From the NCBI GenBank assembly GCA_900556555.1, contig USPF01000002.1, positions 1-60,798 of the forward strand: a stretch of DNA of 60,798 nucleotides. Reading direction: 5' to 3'. Below, in pieces: positions 53,622 to 60,798 of the stretch. The notes below the pieces were generated by a model that saw nothing but the letters and a program-made list of their open reading frames with translations, did no database searches and was not told the origin of the DNA. The stretch is from an uncultured Blautia sp. Lineage in GTDB: Bacteria > Bacillota > Clostridia > Lachnospirales > Lachnospiraceae. Position numbers and translations under genes: made by a program. Each line of letters starts with the position of its first letter. Position 1 is the first letter of the stretch.

Positions 53622-55076
53622 ATGTCTGAATTTTCTGATTTATTATCGCTTTTAATTAAAAACCAGGATGTAAATGTGAGTGCCCTCACTGCATACTGTG
53701 AACTAGACCGTTCTACCATGTATAAATTAATCAATGGAAAACGTGCACCTTCTTCCAAAGCACTGGTCCAGAAGCTGGCTTCTTTCATGAATCTGAATCC
53801 TCTGGAAACCCAGGAATTGCTCCAGGCCTACCTGCTTACCAAGGTCGGATGGGACACTTACTACAGCCGGAAAAATGCACTGGAATTTATCCTCAGTTTC
53901 ACAGATTTGCATAGTGAATCCTTTCAGGATACTTCTGCACTTGATTTTAACGCTGCCTCCTGGCATACCAAAAAAGACACTGTTGCCTTATCAGGACAGA
54001 TTCAGATTAATTCCTGTATCCATCAGATGGTCACTGAACTTCTTTCTAAACCTGACGGCCATCTTTTCATTCTGGCTCAGCCAGAGCACCTGGAAGTAAT
54101 CAATCTGTCTGCTATGCTGCCTTATGCAAAAAGCACACTACATATTCAACATATTATCTGCGTAAATAACAGAAAGGGTTATATCCGTTCTCAGCAAAAT
54201 TACAACATACAATGTTTGAAGAAAATTATTTCTTTGTATGAAAAACCTGTGACTTACGAACCATATTATTATTATGACAATGTAAATTCTCATTTTAATA
54301 ATCTGAATTTTCTTCCATGTATGTTTTTGACAGATTCTGCGGCAATTTTGTGTTCCAGCAATCTAAAAGAAGGGGTCATGATTAAAGACAAAGAAACCCT
54401 TCATTTGTTTGAGAATCGCTTTCAGGATATTATGAAAAATACAGAACCCCTTACCTCCAGTTTTCATTCTATTCCGAATTTCCACTTGAAAAATTTTTCT
54501 ATTATTTACAAGGAGGCTTCTACTTCTTACAGTTTAAGTGCAGAGCCCTGCCTTATCCCTTGTTTTACAAAAGACTTACTCAACAAATACATACCGGATT
54601 CCCTGCCTCAGAAAAATACTCTCCTGCAGGAATTACCTCTATACATAGAATCCCTGACCAAAAGCAGCAGCCACATGTATTTTACCAGGGAAGGTGTCCT
54701 GCGTTTTCTTATGACAGAGCGGCTTCATGAAATCCCAGATGCTTTGTACAGCCCCTTTGAATACGAAGACCGCATCAAGCTGCTGAAAAAATTCTATGAC
54801 CAGGTAAATAGCTCCAACAACATCCGGCTCTTGAAAGGTTCCCTGGAAAAATTCCCGTTGAATCTACATTTGGCAGGCACCGTGAATTATGGATACCTGA
54901 TGTTTTCCGGACAAACTTCTATGCTTACCTATATTCTTTTGAAAGAACAAAACCTTTTGTCTTCTTTCTATGATTTCGCCTCTTCTTTGGATGAAATGGA
55001 AATGTTAGAAACTAAAGACGAAACTTTGAATTATCTTCAAAGAGTTATTGAAATGAATAAAGACTCCATAAATTAG
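53622..55076 (+). CDS. Large HTH regulator divergent from the kinase operon
   Basis: Protein of 484 residues with an N-terminal HTH of XRE or similar type: DVNVSALTAYCELDRSTMYK then LINGKRAPSSKALVQKLASF (residues 17-56). The rest is not a domain I can name; it holds a region with many aromatic residues (KPVTYEPYYYYDNVNSHFNN, near residues 205-224) and a C-terminal helical part. It has no signal peptide or clear TM segment. I start at 53622 because AAAGGAG lies 8 bp upstream. It is divergent from the FHA protease gene with a 180-bp gap, so control of the kinase operon is the obvious guess. Its own promoter may use TATAGT near 53594. Confidence 0.8.
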   Translation: MSEFSDLLSLLIKNQDVNVSALTAYCELDRSTMYKLINGKRAPSSKALVQKLASFMNLNPLETQELLQAYLLTKVGWDTYYSRKNALEFILSFTDLHSESFQDTSALDFNAASWHTKKDTVALSGQIQINSCIHQMVTELLSKPDGHLFILAQPEHLEVINLSAMLPYAKSTLHIQHIICVNNRKGYIRSQQNYNIQCLKKIISLYEKPVTYEPYYYYDNVNSHFNNLNFLPCMFLTDSAAILCSSNLKEGVMIKDKETLHLFENRFQDIMKNTEPLTSSFHSIPNFHLKNFSIIYKEASTSYSLSAEPCLIPCFTKDLLNKYIPDSLPQKNTLLQELPLYIESLTKSSSHMYFTREGVLRFLMTERLHEIPDALYSPFEYEDRIKLLKKFYDQVNSSNNIRLLKGSLEKFPLNLHLAGTVNYGYLMFSGQTSMLTYILLKEQNLLSSFYDFASSLDEMEMLETKDETLNYLQRVIEMNKDSIN

Positions 55077-55084
55077 ATTTGCTT

Positions 55085-55138
55085 TTAAATCCCTGGAAAT
55101 TTCAAATGCACCCAACGGAATTTCCAGGGATTTATAAT
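55085..55138 (+). terminator. Intrinsic terminator of the HTH regulator gene
   Basis: AAATCCCTGGAAATT (55087-55101) and AATTTCCAGGGATTT (55119-55133) form a perfect 15-bp stem. It can act for both flanking convergent genes. Confidence 0.85.
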
Positions 55139-55162
55139 ATCTCTTGTGGGCAATACACACTC

Positions 55163-56137
55163 TTACAAATATTGTTTTGCCTCTTCTTCGCTGATCTCAA
55201 ACTGGCCACAGAGCATCTGAATAATTAAGTCATGTGCGATGCCATGCTTTTGCATCGCAGACACCATATCTGTAATTCCAGTTTTACGGCCTTCTATGCG
55301 GCCTTCTTTACGGCCTTCTTCATGACCCTCTATGCGGCCATTTTCATACCACTCTTTTTCCCATTTTTTTACTGCTGTACACACATTTTCCACCTTCCCT
55401 TCCTGTTTCCAGTGCATTAATTCTGATGAATCTATGATTTTTCCAATCACCATGAGCAGTTCTTGTTTGATATCCTGATTTTTATATTTTTCTTTTATTT
55501 TTTCCAGGTCTCCCCTGAAAAATTCACGGGAGAGCTCGAACACCAGCCTCACATCTTCGTTATGAAAGACGTACTGACCGCTGTCCTGTACCTGCACCAG
55601 GTTCATCTTGTAATCCGAGAAGATTTTCCTGATTTCTTCCGGCATCTCCACCATCATATCCTCCAGACAAAGAGGACCATCCCATGGATATTCTGAATAG
55701 TATATCACAATAGAGATAATCGGATGCAATCGGTCTCCCTTCTTCATTCCCGAAAGAAATTCTTCTTTGCTCATAACTGCTTTCTCTGCCTTGTGAGAAC
55801 GGGTAATTTCCTGATACTCCTTCAGGTAACCCATCCCATCGTACAGCATTGCCCGCAGAGGCATTGCATAGTGGATGTTCTGCTGGGATTCTATACCAAA
55901 GACTACGAACTCCACGCCAAATGCCATTTTCTTCACCACATCACGTATCCTCACTAAAGATTCTGCGTGATCTTTCAACTGAATAATCCCCGATACATCG
56001 GTATCCATCTCCTGAAGCTCTTCCGGCCTCAGCACTTCTTCCCCCTGGAACATCACTGCATTGAACAAGTCTGCGAACCGCTCATTGGAACGCCAAAAAT
56101 CTTTCAAAAGTACATCCGGTTTCACTTTATCCGCCAT
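55163..56137 (-). CDS. Rpn family recombination-promoting nuclease / PD-(D/E)XK transposase-like
   Basis: Nuclease of the Rpn/YhgA-like group (PD-(D/E)XK fold), members of which raise RecA-independent recombination. The N-terminus FADLFNAVMFQGEEVLRPEE and VEFVVFGIESQQNIHYAMPL (near residues 76-95) carry the Glu-x-Gln part of the active site; the Asp is probably in DTDVSG. Length 324. The C-terminal part has the repeated Glu-Gly-Arg motif common in Rpn proteins (GRIEGHEEGRKEGRIEGRKT, near residues 265-284), then a helical end (ISEEEAKQYL). The ATG follows GGAAGGGAAG. Array B begins about 90 bp upstream. No transposon ends are seen. Confidence 0.86.
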   Translation of the reverse strand: MADKVKPDVLLKDFWRSNERFADLFNAVMFQGEEVLRPEELQEMDTDVSGIIQLKDHAESLVRIRDVVKKMAFGVEFVVFGIESQQNIHYAMPLRAMLYDGMGYLKEYQEITRSHKAEKAVMSKEEFLSGMKKGDRLHPIISIVIYYSEYPWDGPLCLEDMMVEMPEEIRKIFSDYKMNLVQVQDSGQYVFHNEDVRLVFELSREFFRGDLEKIKEKYKNQDIKQELLMVIGKIIDSSELMHWKQEGKVENVCTAVKKWEKEWYENGRIEGHEEGRKEGRIEGRKTGITDMVSAMQKHGIAHDLIIQMLCGQFEISEEEAKQYL

Positions 56138-56229
56138 AGGCTTCCCTTCCTTATTTTGTTATGTATCGTTCTCTTTTGTACTCTTAAAAATTTTATCTGG
56201 ATGTAAGTTAGCATTTTGTCTGAAAGCTT

Positions 56230-56665
56230 CAGACCTGCTTTTTTTGTAATCCCAATAGGTGGATTTTGTAAAATCATATTCTGTGACCTGCTTCACCGGC
56301 ATCCCAATAGGTGGATTTTCACTAAATCAGCTCCTACAGCCTACTTTTAGCAGCTCCAAATAGGTGGCTTTCGCAAGACCAGCTTTTACAACCTACTTTT
56401 TAGAGCACCAAATAGGTGTGATTCTATGGATTCTTAGTCTTGGCCTACCTTTATCTCTTCTAAAGTAGGTGGAATACACCAGATGTCGTTTTTCAGCCTA
56501 TTTTGCTTTAAAAAAAGTAGGTTGGAAACACACGAATTTCTTGTTTTGGCCTATTTAACGCATAAATTAGTAGGCCAACTACAGCTTTTCTCCTACATCC
56601 CACCTATTTGTGTTCCAAAACTGCCGACTATGAATTACAAAATATTATTTCAACCGAAAATATAT
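56230..56665 (+). repeat. Phased inverted-repeat array B
   Basis: Eight units of the same class as array A. TAGG starts at 56256, 56308, 56361, 56413, 56466, 56518 and 56571. CCTA (or CCTG/CCGA variants) starts at 56234, 56287, 56340, 56392, 56444, 56497, 56550, 56603 and 56654. The seven TAGG sites span 315 bp in six steps, an average of 52.5 bp. Linkers between units vary in sequence but not length. The right end is a degenerate unit (TACAAAATATTATTTCAACC then GAAAA) similar to the last unit of array A. It fills the gap between the Rpn gene and the truncated surface protein gene. Confidence 0.9.
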
Positions 56666-56785
56666 TGAAGTAATATTTACGTTTACTATTATAATACCAA
56701 AAAACATTTATTTTTCAATGTTTTCTAGTGTTTTTCATAATTTTTTTAGATTCTAAACATGGTTTCCAGTGAAACTTTTCCCAAC

Positions 56786-57700
56786 TCATGTAGCTACTTC
56801 CGGAATGATTCCGGCTTCTTCTGCTGTTACGGAAACAGTTACTTTGTCATCTTCGTAATTCAGCACCGGGATGTCTGCCGGTTTTTCTTCTGGCTGTTCT
56901 TCCGGAGTTTCTTCTTTCTGTTCAGGTTCTTTTTCTACATAGCATCCGTAGATAGTAGATTTTCTTCCTTCCAGAACGATTTTGCCGGAACGGTTTTCTT
57001 CTTTGATTTCAATGGAAGAGAGGTCGTAATCTTCTTCCATAGTTGCTGTGCTCTGTCCTGCTGCCTGAAGGCTTTCTAACAGTTCGCTTCTCTGAGTGAT
57101 TTCTACCAGCTCATCTTTATCTCCGCTTACTTCCGGGTTTGCCGGATCAAAGAAGAAGACATTTGCTTTTTTTGTATCTTTGATTTCTAAATTGCTTTTT
57201 TCAAATGTGATTGTGATTGGTTCAAGGGATTCTTTTGCTTCGCCGTTTACCTTGAACTGAATGTTATAGAGGAAGTAATCTCCCAGGGTGTTGTCTGTAG
57301 GAAGTTTCTTCTCCATCATTCCTTTTTTGTAGTTTTCCATGGAGCTGTCTACGTATGTGACTTCCATTTCAATCTGGGAAGTTTCTGCTTCGAATGCTCC
57401 TTTTGGAAGTTTTGCTGTGACTTTCTGTACCAGTTTGCCGGATGCATCCCTCAGCTCTTTGGTCAGTTCTGTTTCTTCGGAAAATACCGGGGCTTCTTCT
57501 GCCGGAGCTTCTGGAGCTGCTGGCTCCTGCGGGGCACTTTCCGGCTGCGTCTCGGAAACAGCTTCTGGTGTCTCCATCTGCGTAACGGCATCAGGGTCAG
57601 CATATACCTCTCCTTCTGCTAATGCTGAAATATTGCTTGATAACACCATTACCATGCAAAGTATGGCTGCCAGTATTCTCTTCTTTCTATCACTTTTCAT
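56786..57700 (-). CDS. Secreted surface protein, apparently C-terminally truncated
   Basis: Signal peptide at residues 1-26 (ILAAILCMVMVLSSNISALA), followed by a Pro/Glu/Ala-rich stretch (QPESAPQEPAAPEAPAEEAP). The folded part (about 70-250) contains VTAKLPKGAFEAETSQIEME, YFLYNIQFKVNGEAKESLEP and STIYGCYVEKEPEQKEET, like the N-terminal module of large Clostridia adhesins or SpaA-like proteins. The protein stops at TVSVTAEEAGIIPEVAT, where related proteins as I know them continue into another module of the same kind. There is no anchor. I take it as a decayed surface protein, 304 residues from the ATG after GGAGG. Array B lies just beyond its stop. Confidence 0.78.
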   Translation of the reverse strand: MKSDRKKRILAAILCMVMVLSSNISALAEGEVYADPDAVTQMETPEAVSETQPESAPQEPAAPEAPAEEAPVFSEETELTKELRDASGKLVQKVTAKLPKGAFEAETSQIEMEVTYVDSSMENYKKGMMEKKLPTDNTLGDYFLYNIQFKVNGEAKESLEPITITFEKSNLEIKDTKKANVFFFDPANPEVSGDKDELVEITQRSELLESLQAAGQSTATMEEDYDLSSIEIKEENRSGKIVLEGRKSTIYGCYVEKEPEQKEETPEEQPEEKPADIPVLNYEDDKVTVSVTAEEAGIIPEVAT

Positions 57701-57944
57701 GGCTCTCTCCTCCATTCATATTTTATCTGTTTTATCTCTACACACGTTTTTTGTGTGTCACTTTCGTACTTATAGGCATAGTATAATTGCTTTTGGTCAC
57801 ACGTCAGTCACAAACAAGGTTTTTTTTTAATCTTTGTGATTTTTTTATGAAAATAAAATTTTTTGCCTGTTCGGCAGACATATATGATAGGAAGGTTCTC
57901 GTTTCTTCCTGGAAATATCACTCGCTTTTTCCAGTCTTCCCATT

Positions 57945-58215
57945 TTGACCTACTTTTCCAAGGCTCAAATAGGCTATAATTTTCTTTCTCTATGTTTCCA
58001 CTTACATTTTCTTCTGCCCAATAGGCTGGATTTCTTATCTGTCGATTTCCGACCTACTTTTCTCCCGGCAAAGGTAGGCCAAATTGCTGTTTTTCTATTT
58101 CCCAACCTACACTGGCCGATTTTTTGTAGGCCGCCAGAAGTTTTTCTTCATTTCCGACCTACCCGACCTGGTTTTTGGTAGGTTATAATGCTTGTTATCT
58201 GAGATTTTAGCCTAA
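57945..58215 (+). repeat. Phased inverted-repeat array C
   Basis: Five to six units. TAGG starts at 57970, 58022, 58075, 58127 and 58179; CCTA or CTTA starts at 57949, 58001, 58053, 58106, 58158 and 58211. TAGG to CCTA is 31 or 32 bp and CCTA to TAGG is 21 or 22 bp throughout. Orientation is the same as in arrays A and B, judged from the T-rich stretch before each CCTA. It lies upstream of the truncated surface protein gene and before the terminator at 58.25 kb. Confidence 0.88.
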
Positions 58216-58243
58216 CTTGGAATCCCAGAAGGAACTTAAAGAC

Positions 58244-58290
58244 AAAAAAAGCTCCATCAGCACTTATTTCACTGCTGATGGAACTTTTTA
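58244..58290. terminator. Bidirectional terminator between array C and the Rpn gene
   Basis: TCCATCAGCA (58253-58262) and TGCTGATGGA (58273-58282) form a perfect 10-bp stem. Both sides have A/T-runs (CAAAAAAAG on the left, CTTTTTATA on the right), so it can stop transcription from either direction. Confidence 0.86.
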
Positions 58291-58318
58291 TATATCTAAT
58301 TCAAGTATTCTCTTCCTA

Positions 58319-58459
58319 TTATAATTGATTTTTCATTAGATTCCTTATCTGCTCCGCCGACATATCCAGTATATCTGCTGCCTCTTCTACTGTTTTTCCT
58401 TTTAGCAGAAGTTTACGGAGTATTATTCTTGAAGAAGCTTTGAAGGGATGTATTCTATT
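58319..58459 (-). pseudogene. Fragment of an Rpn-type C-terminus
   Basis: Directly after the Rpn stop codon (TAA, 58460-58462) the same frame continues open for about 46 codons to a TAA at 58319-58321. It encodes IILRKLLLKGKTVEEAADIL then DMSAEQIRNLMKNQL, which resembles the helical end of the preceding Rpn protein (VIKLLRQGMTIGETARKLKL). There is no ATG with a ribosome site. I read it as the leftover 3' end of a second Rpn-type gene joined in frame after a deletion, or as an extension cut off by a new stop codon. Confidence 0.6.
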
Positions 58460-59359
58460 TTAGCCCTCCGTCTCCTCCCAGATTTGCTGTACTTCTTCTT
58501 CCGGAAGTTTTAGCTTCCTTGCAGTTTCGCCTATGGTCATCCCCTGCCGCAGGAGCTTAATAACCTGAATCACCTCAGTGCGGCCTTGTTGCATTCCACG
58601 TTGCAGCCCCTGCTTTATCAGCCGGTCTGATTCTAGTTCTAATACTTTTCCACCCATAACATCACCAAATCCTTTCCTGGCTTTTTCTTGTTTTCTTAAA
58701 ATATAATCTGCTATCCTTATGATTAACTCTATCAGGTCACGGTATTCTTTCTCTTTTCCTTTTTCCAGGAATTCTTTCTCCAGACGTTCTTCGATTTCTC
58801 TGTATTCTTCCAGCATTTCCTTTAACTCCTGGTTTTCTGGCTTCTCGTATCTCATGATATAAAAGGGCAGGAGGAAGAATAGCCGTTTCTCTAAGATTTC
58901 TTCTTTTGTATAATGTCCGACGTACACTGCCGGGACTTTGTATTCCCATGTTTCTCCTTCTGGTGCCACTACTTCTACGGTCAGCTTCCCGGGTTCTTTG
59001 TCTCCCCTCAGGTACAGGATACTGGAATGGGGAAGGTACATCCGATATTTCCCTTTTTCTTTTTCCATAGCCTCCAGACCAATGGAAAAGTCATATTCTA
59101 TCATGCGTACCACCATTTCACTGTCCTGGGTGCTCTGGCATTCCAGATGGTATATTTTTTCTGAAATCAGAAGCTGGGAATCTGTGATGATTTCTCCTTG
59201 TCTTGTCTGATGCTCATTTCTCTTTTGTATGATTTTTATGTCTTCCGGATAGGCAGTACCGAAGATTTCATTGATCAGGGGCACTGCCAGCTCCGGCATC
59301 TTCTCCACCATGGTGCGGAAGACATCGTCAAATATCGTATTGTTTGTAATATTCGCCAT
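58460..59359 (-). CDS. Second Rpn-type PD-(D/E)XK nuclease family protein
   Basis: Rpn-like protein of 299 residues. The N-terminus ITNNTIFDDVFRTMVEK is typical of PD-(D/E)XK transposase-like proteins; the active site is seen as GEIITDSQLLI (Asp) and IYHLECQSTQD (Glu-x-Gln, near residues 71-81). Next come EMVVRMIEYDFSIGLEA and FFLLPFYIMRYE. The C-terminus has GRTEVIQVIKLLRQGMTIGE, an HTH-like helical end. I start at 59359 (AGAGAGG, 8 bp upstream); a longer frame is open to 59482, but family proteins start at this Met. It differs clearly from the Rpn protein at 55 kb, so it is not a recent duplicate. Confidence 0.84.
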   Translation of the reverse strand: MANITNNTIFDDVFRTMVEKMPELAVPLINEIFGTAYPEDIKIIQKRNEHQTRQGEIITDSQLLISEKIYHLECQSTQDSEMVVRMIEYDFSIGLEAMEKEKGKYRMYLPHSSILYLRGDKEPGKLTVEVVAPEGETWEYKVPAVYVGHYTKEEILEKRLFFLLPFYIMRYEKPENQELKEMLEEYREIEERLEKEFLEKGKEKEYRDLIELIIRIADYILRKQEKARKGFGDVMGGKVLELESDRLIKQGLQRGMQQGRTEVIQVIKLLRQGMTIGETARKLKLPEEEVQQIWEETEG

Positions 59360-59548
59360 GAAACATACCTCTCTTGCTTTTTCTCTTGCTATGTAGTCTT
59401 GTCTCATGTACTTTCGTGGTCTTGTCTTTTGTGAAACGGCATCTGTTTGTGTGGCGTCATCTCCTCTTGATTTTAAACGCATTATTGTTTTGTTACTTAT
59501 ATTATATAGGAAGAAAAACGAAGAAACAACTGCCTTATTTCCTATATA

Positions 59549-60343
59549 TTACAGTAAATATTTCTTTGCCAGCCGCTCAATATCTTTGGTTTGAATCACA
59601 TTCTGCTCCGTCTCGTAGGTTAATATCAATTTTTCACCCACAAATATATTGTTTTTTTCGTAATCTTGCAGTTTTTTGATTGCTGTTCTGGCATACCCCG
59701 GATCATCCATTTTTCCATTGTGTTCCCAGTACCATTCCCGTCTTGTCTGCTTTGACAAAACAGTAAAATCCGGATACACAATTCCAAATCCCTCAAGGTA
59801 TAAAGGGTGCTCATACTTATATGGAATATTATGACTATAAAAATAATCCGCAATGATTTTTTCCGATTTTGAGCGCACTCGTTCTCCCCGTTCTGTGTAA
59901 ATAACAGAATCTGTTTCTTTAAATCCTTTCCCTTGATACTGTTCGTTTGACCACTCGGCAACTCTTTGTTCCCAGGTTGGTTCTATCGGAGAAATCCATT
60001 TCTTCCGTGCCGGATGTTCCTGATGAAAAATTTCTTCAATTCCAGAATCTTCATAGATATCTGCAAGCTGCCTAACATACCGCAGTCTTTTCTCCACATA
60101 AGATAACACTTTCTCATTATAACTCTTTTGTGCCAGCTTCTGAATCAACTCCTCATTTTTTCTGGAAATATAGATGCCATTTCCTTTACACGATGCTTGA
60201 TAGTGGTAATAGCTGATTTTCTTTTTTGAAGTCGATAGCCGCATACTTCCTTCCGGCGCTGTTGCTAACTGTTTTTTCATGACTGCCACGATATTTTCCA
60301 GCCTGTTCTGTTCTTTTACTAACATTTTCTTCAATCCTGTCAT
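59549..60343 (-). CDS. PD-(D/E)XK nuclease-like protein with helical N-terminus
   Basis: Protein of 264 residues. Residues 1-110 are helical (MLVKEQNRLENIVAVMKKQL; VEKRLRYVRQLADIYEDSG). The second half is nuclease-like: VRSKSEKIIADYFYSHNIPY (near residues 156-175), GIVYPDFTVLSKQ (near residues 187-199, with the Asp) and WYWEHNGKMDDPGYA (near residues 204-218, Glu-x-His in place of E-x-K/Q). This matches the restriction-endonuclease fold found in phage and mobile-island proteins. The ATG follows GGGAGG at 9 bp. Array D begins about 55 bp upstream. No partner methylase is seen. Substrate unknown. Confidence 0.76.
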   Translation of the reverse strand: MTGLKKMLVKEQNRLENIVAVMKKQLATAPEGSMRLSTSKKKISYYHYQASCKGNGIYISRKNEELIQKLAQKSYNEKVLSYVEKRLRYVRQLADIYEDSGIEEIFHQEHPARKKWISPIEPTWEQRVAEWSNEQYQGKGFKETDSVIYTERGERVRSKSEKIIADYFYSHNIPYKYEHPLYLEGFGIVYPDFTVLSKQTRREWYWEHNGKMDDPGYARTAIKKLQDYEKNNIFVGEKLILTYETEQNVIQTKDIERLAKKYLL

Positions 60344-60399
60344 ACAAATAATCCTCCCTTGACTTTATTATCAGTTGCTTTTTTCTTTTTTCTGATTTT

Positions 60400-60798
60400 A
60401 GCCTACCTTTTCAGGGTACAAATAGCCCCAAAATGATATCTTATGTTTTTCCACTTACTTTTTCTTGTGCATAATAGGCCAGATTTGTTTATCTTCTGTA
60501 TTCCACCTACTTTACGGGTGTGCAAAGTAGGCTATAATTCTCATCTGACAGTTTTTCAACCTATTTGACCTGCTTTTTTATAGGCCACCAGAAGGTTTTC
60601 TCCATTTCCCACCTATTTACCGGAAATTTTTGTAGGTCAAAATGTACCTTTTTGTAATTTCCACCTACCCCGGCATCCCTAGACAGGCCAAAATGCACCT
60701 TTTACCACTTTCCCACCTACCCCGGCACACCTAGGCAGGCCAAAATGCACCTTTTACCACTTTCCCACCTACCCCGGCACACCTAGGCAGGCCAAAAT
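60400..60798 (+). repeat. Phased inverted-repeat array D, cut by the window end
   Basis: At least eight units. TAGG or variants start at 60423 (TAGC), 60475, 60528, 60581, 60633, 60684 (CAGG), 60736 (CAGG) and 60788 (CAGG); CCTA or CTTA starts at 60402, 60454, 60506, 60560, 60612, 60664, 60716 and 60768. The units at 60684-60735 and 60736-60787 are identical over 52 bp, and a third copy begins at 60788, so this end has been copied recently. The array runs off the window. Confidence 0.9.

Noticed and set aside
58460..59482. Longer start of the second Rpn-type protein
   Set aside because: The frame is open, but the family start and a ribosome site fall at 59359.
30131..60798. The four arrays as CRISPR arrays
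   Set aside because: The repeats are diverged and the between-motif sequences are not sharply bounded unique spacers; the shared feature is spacing. No cas-like gene is in the window.

Overview
The window looks like a chromosomal segment of a Gram-positive gut Clostridium relative, most likely a Lachnospiraceae member close to Blautia. This is inferred from the low-to-moderate GC content, strong AGGAGG ribosome sites, the long Firmicutes-type SRP RNA, the dnaX-ybaB-recR and pth-mfd-prsA clusters, L-arabinose isomerase with a divergent AraC regulator, and several families I associate with Lachnospiraceae. Most genes lie on the minus strand. I recognise no plasmid, prophage or IS element.

Layout. 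0.1-5 kb: a minus-strand run pfkA, dnaX, ybaB, recR and a LacI regulator, divergent from the SRP RNA and a DedA protein. 6-10 kb: homocysteine methyltransferase-like protein, tadA, tRNA-Ser(CGA), a lineage-type unknown protein, a flavin reductase and a phosphoesterase. 10-18.3 kb: an unusual BMP-type binding protein without signal peptide, a GH2 glycosidase with a DUF2804 protein, a small-RNA locus, a sugar-binding lipoprotein, an AI-2E-type permease and a pseudouridine synthase. 18.4-19.6 kb: a long AT-rich gap with one tiny ORF. 19.7-29.7 kb: an aconitase-family hydratase, a PucR/CdaR-type regulator, araA/AraC, a sugar ABC ATPase, a Crh-like HPr lacking His15, and mtnN. 29.8-35.3 kb: a TSCPD protein, a phased repeat array, a broken EndoQ-UvrD helicase fusion, an HTH/RhuM chimera and a PrsA-like lipoprotein. 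35.4-41.6 kb: mfd, pth and two CobW/G3E-type P-loop genes behind a structured leader. 41.9-55.1 kb: a signalling and surface locus, read on the minus strand as trypsin-like protease with FHA domain, PP2C phosphatase, Hanks kinase, a small membrane protein and a 2217-residue Ig-repeat surface protein, with a divergent HTH regulator. 55.2-60.8 kb: an accessory tail with two Rpn/PD-(D/E)XK genes, a third nuclease-like gene, a truncated surface protein and three more repeat arrays.

The most unusual signal is the set of four intergenic arrays (about 30.1, 56.2, 57.9 and 60.4 kb). Each is a run of imperfect inverted repeats in which TAGG and CCTA alternate at 31-32 and 21-22 bp. The period is 52-53 bp, close to five turns of B-DNA, and all four arrays point the same way. 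Three lie among the nuclease-like genes. They are not CRISPR arrays and match no repeat class I can name. Other points of interest are the kinase/phosphatase/FHA surface locus with shared T-x-V-L motifs, the Crh-like protein, the orphan type I antitoxin-like RNA between direct repeats, and the EndoQ-helicase gene broken by an in-frame TAG and an internal frameshift.
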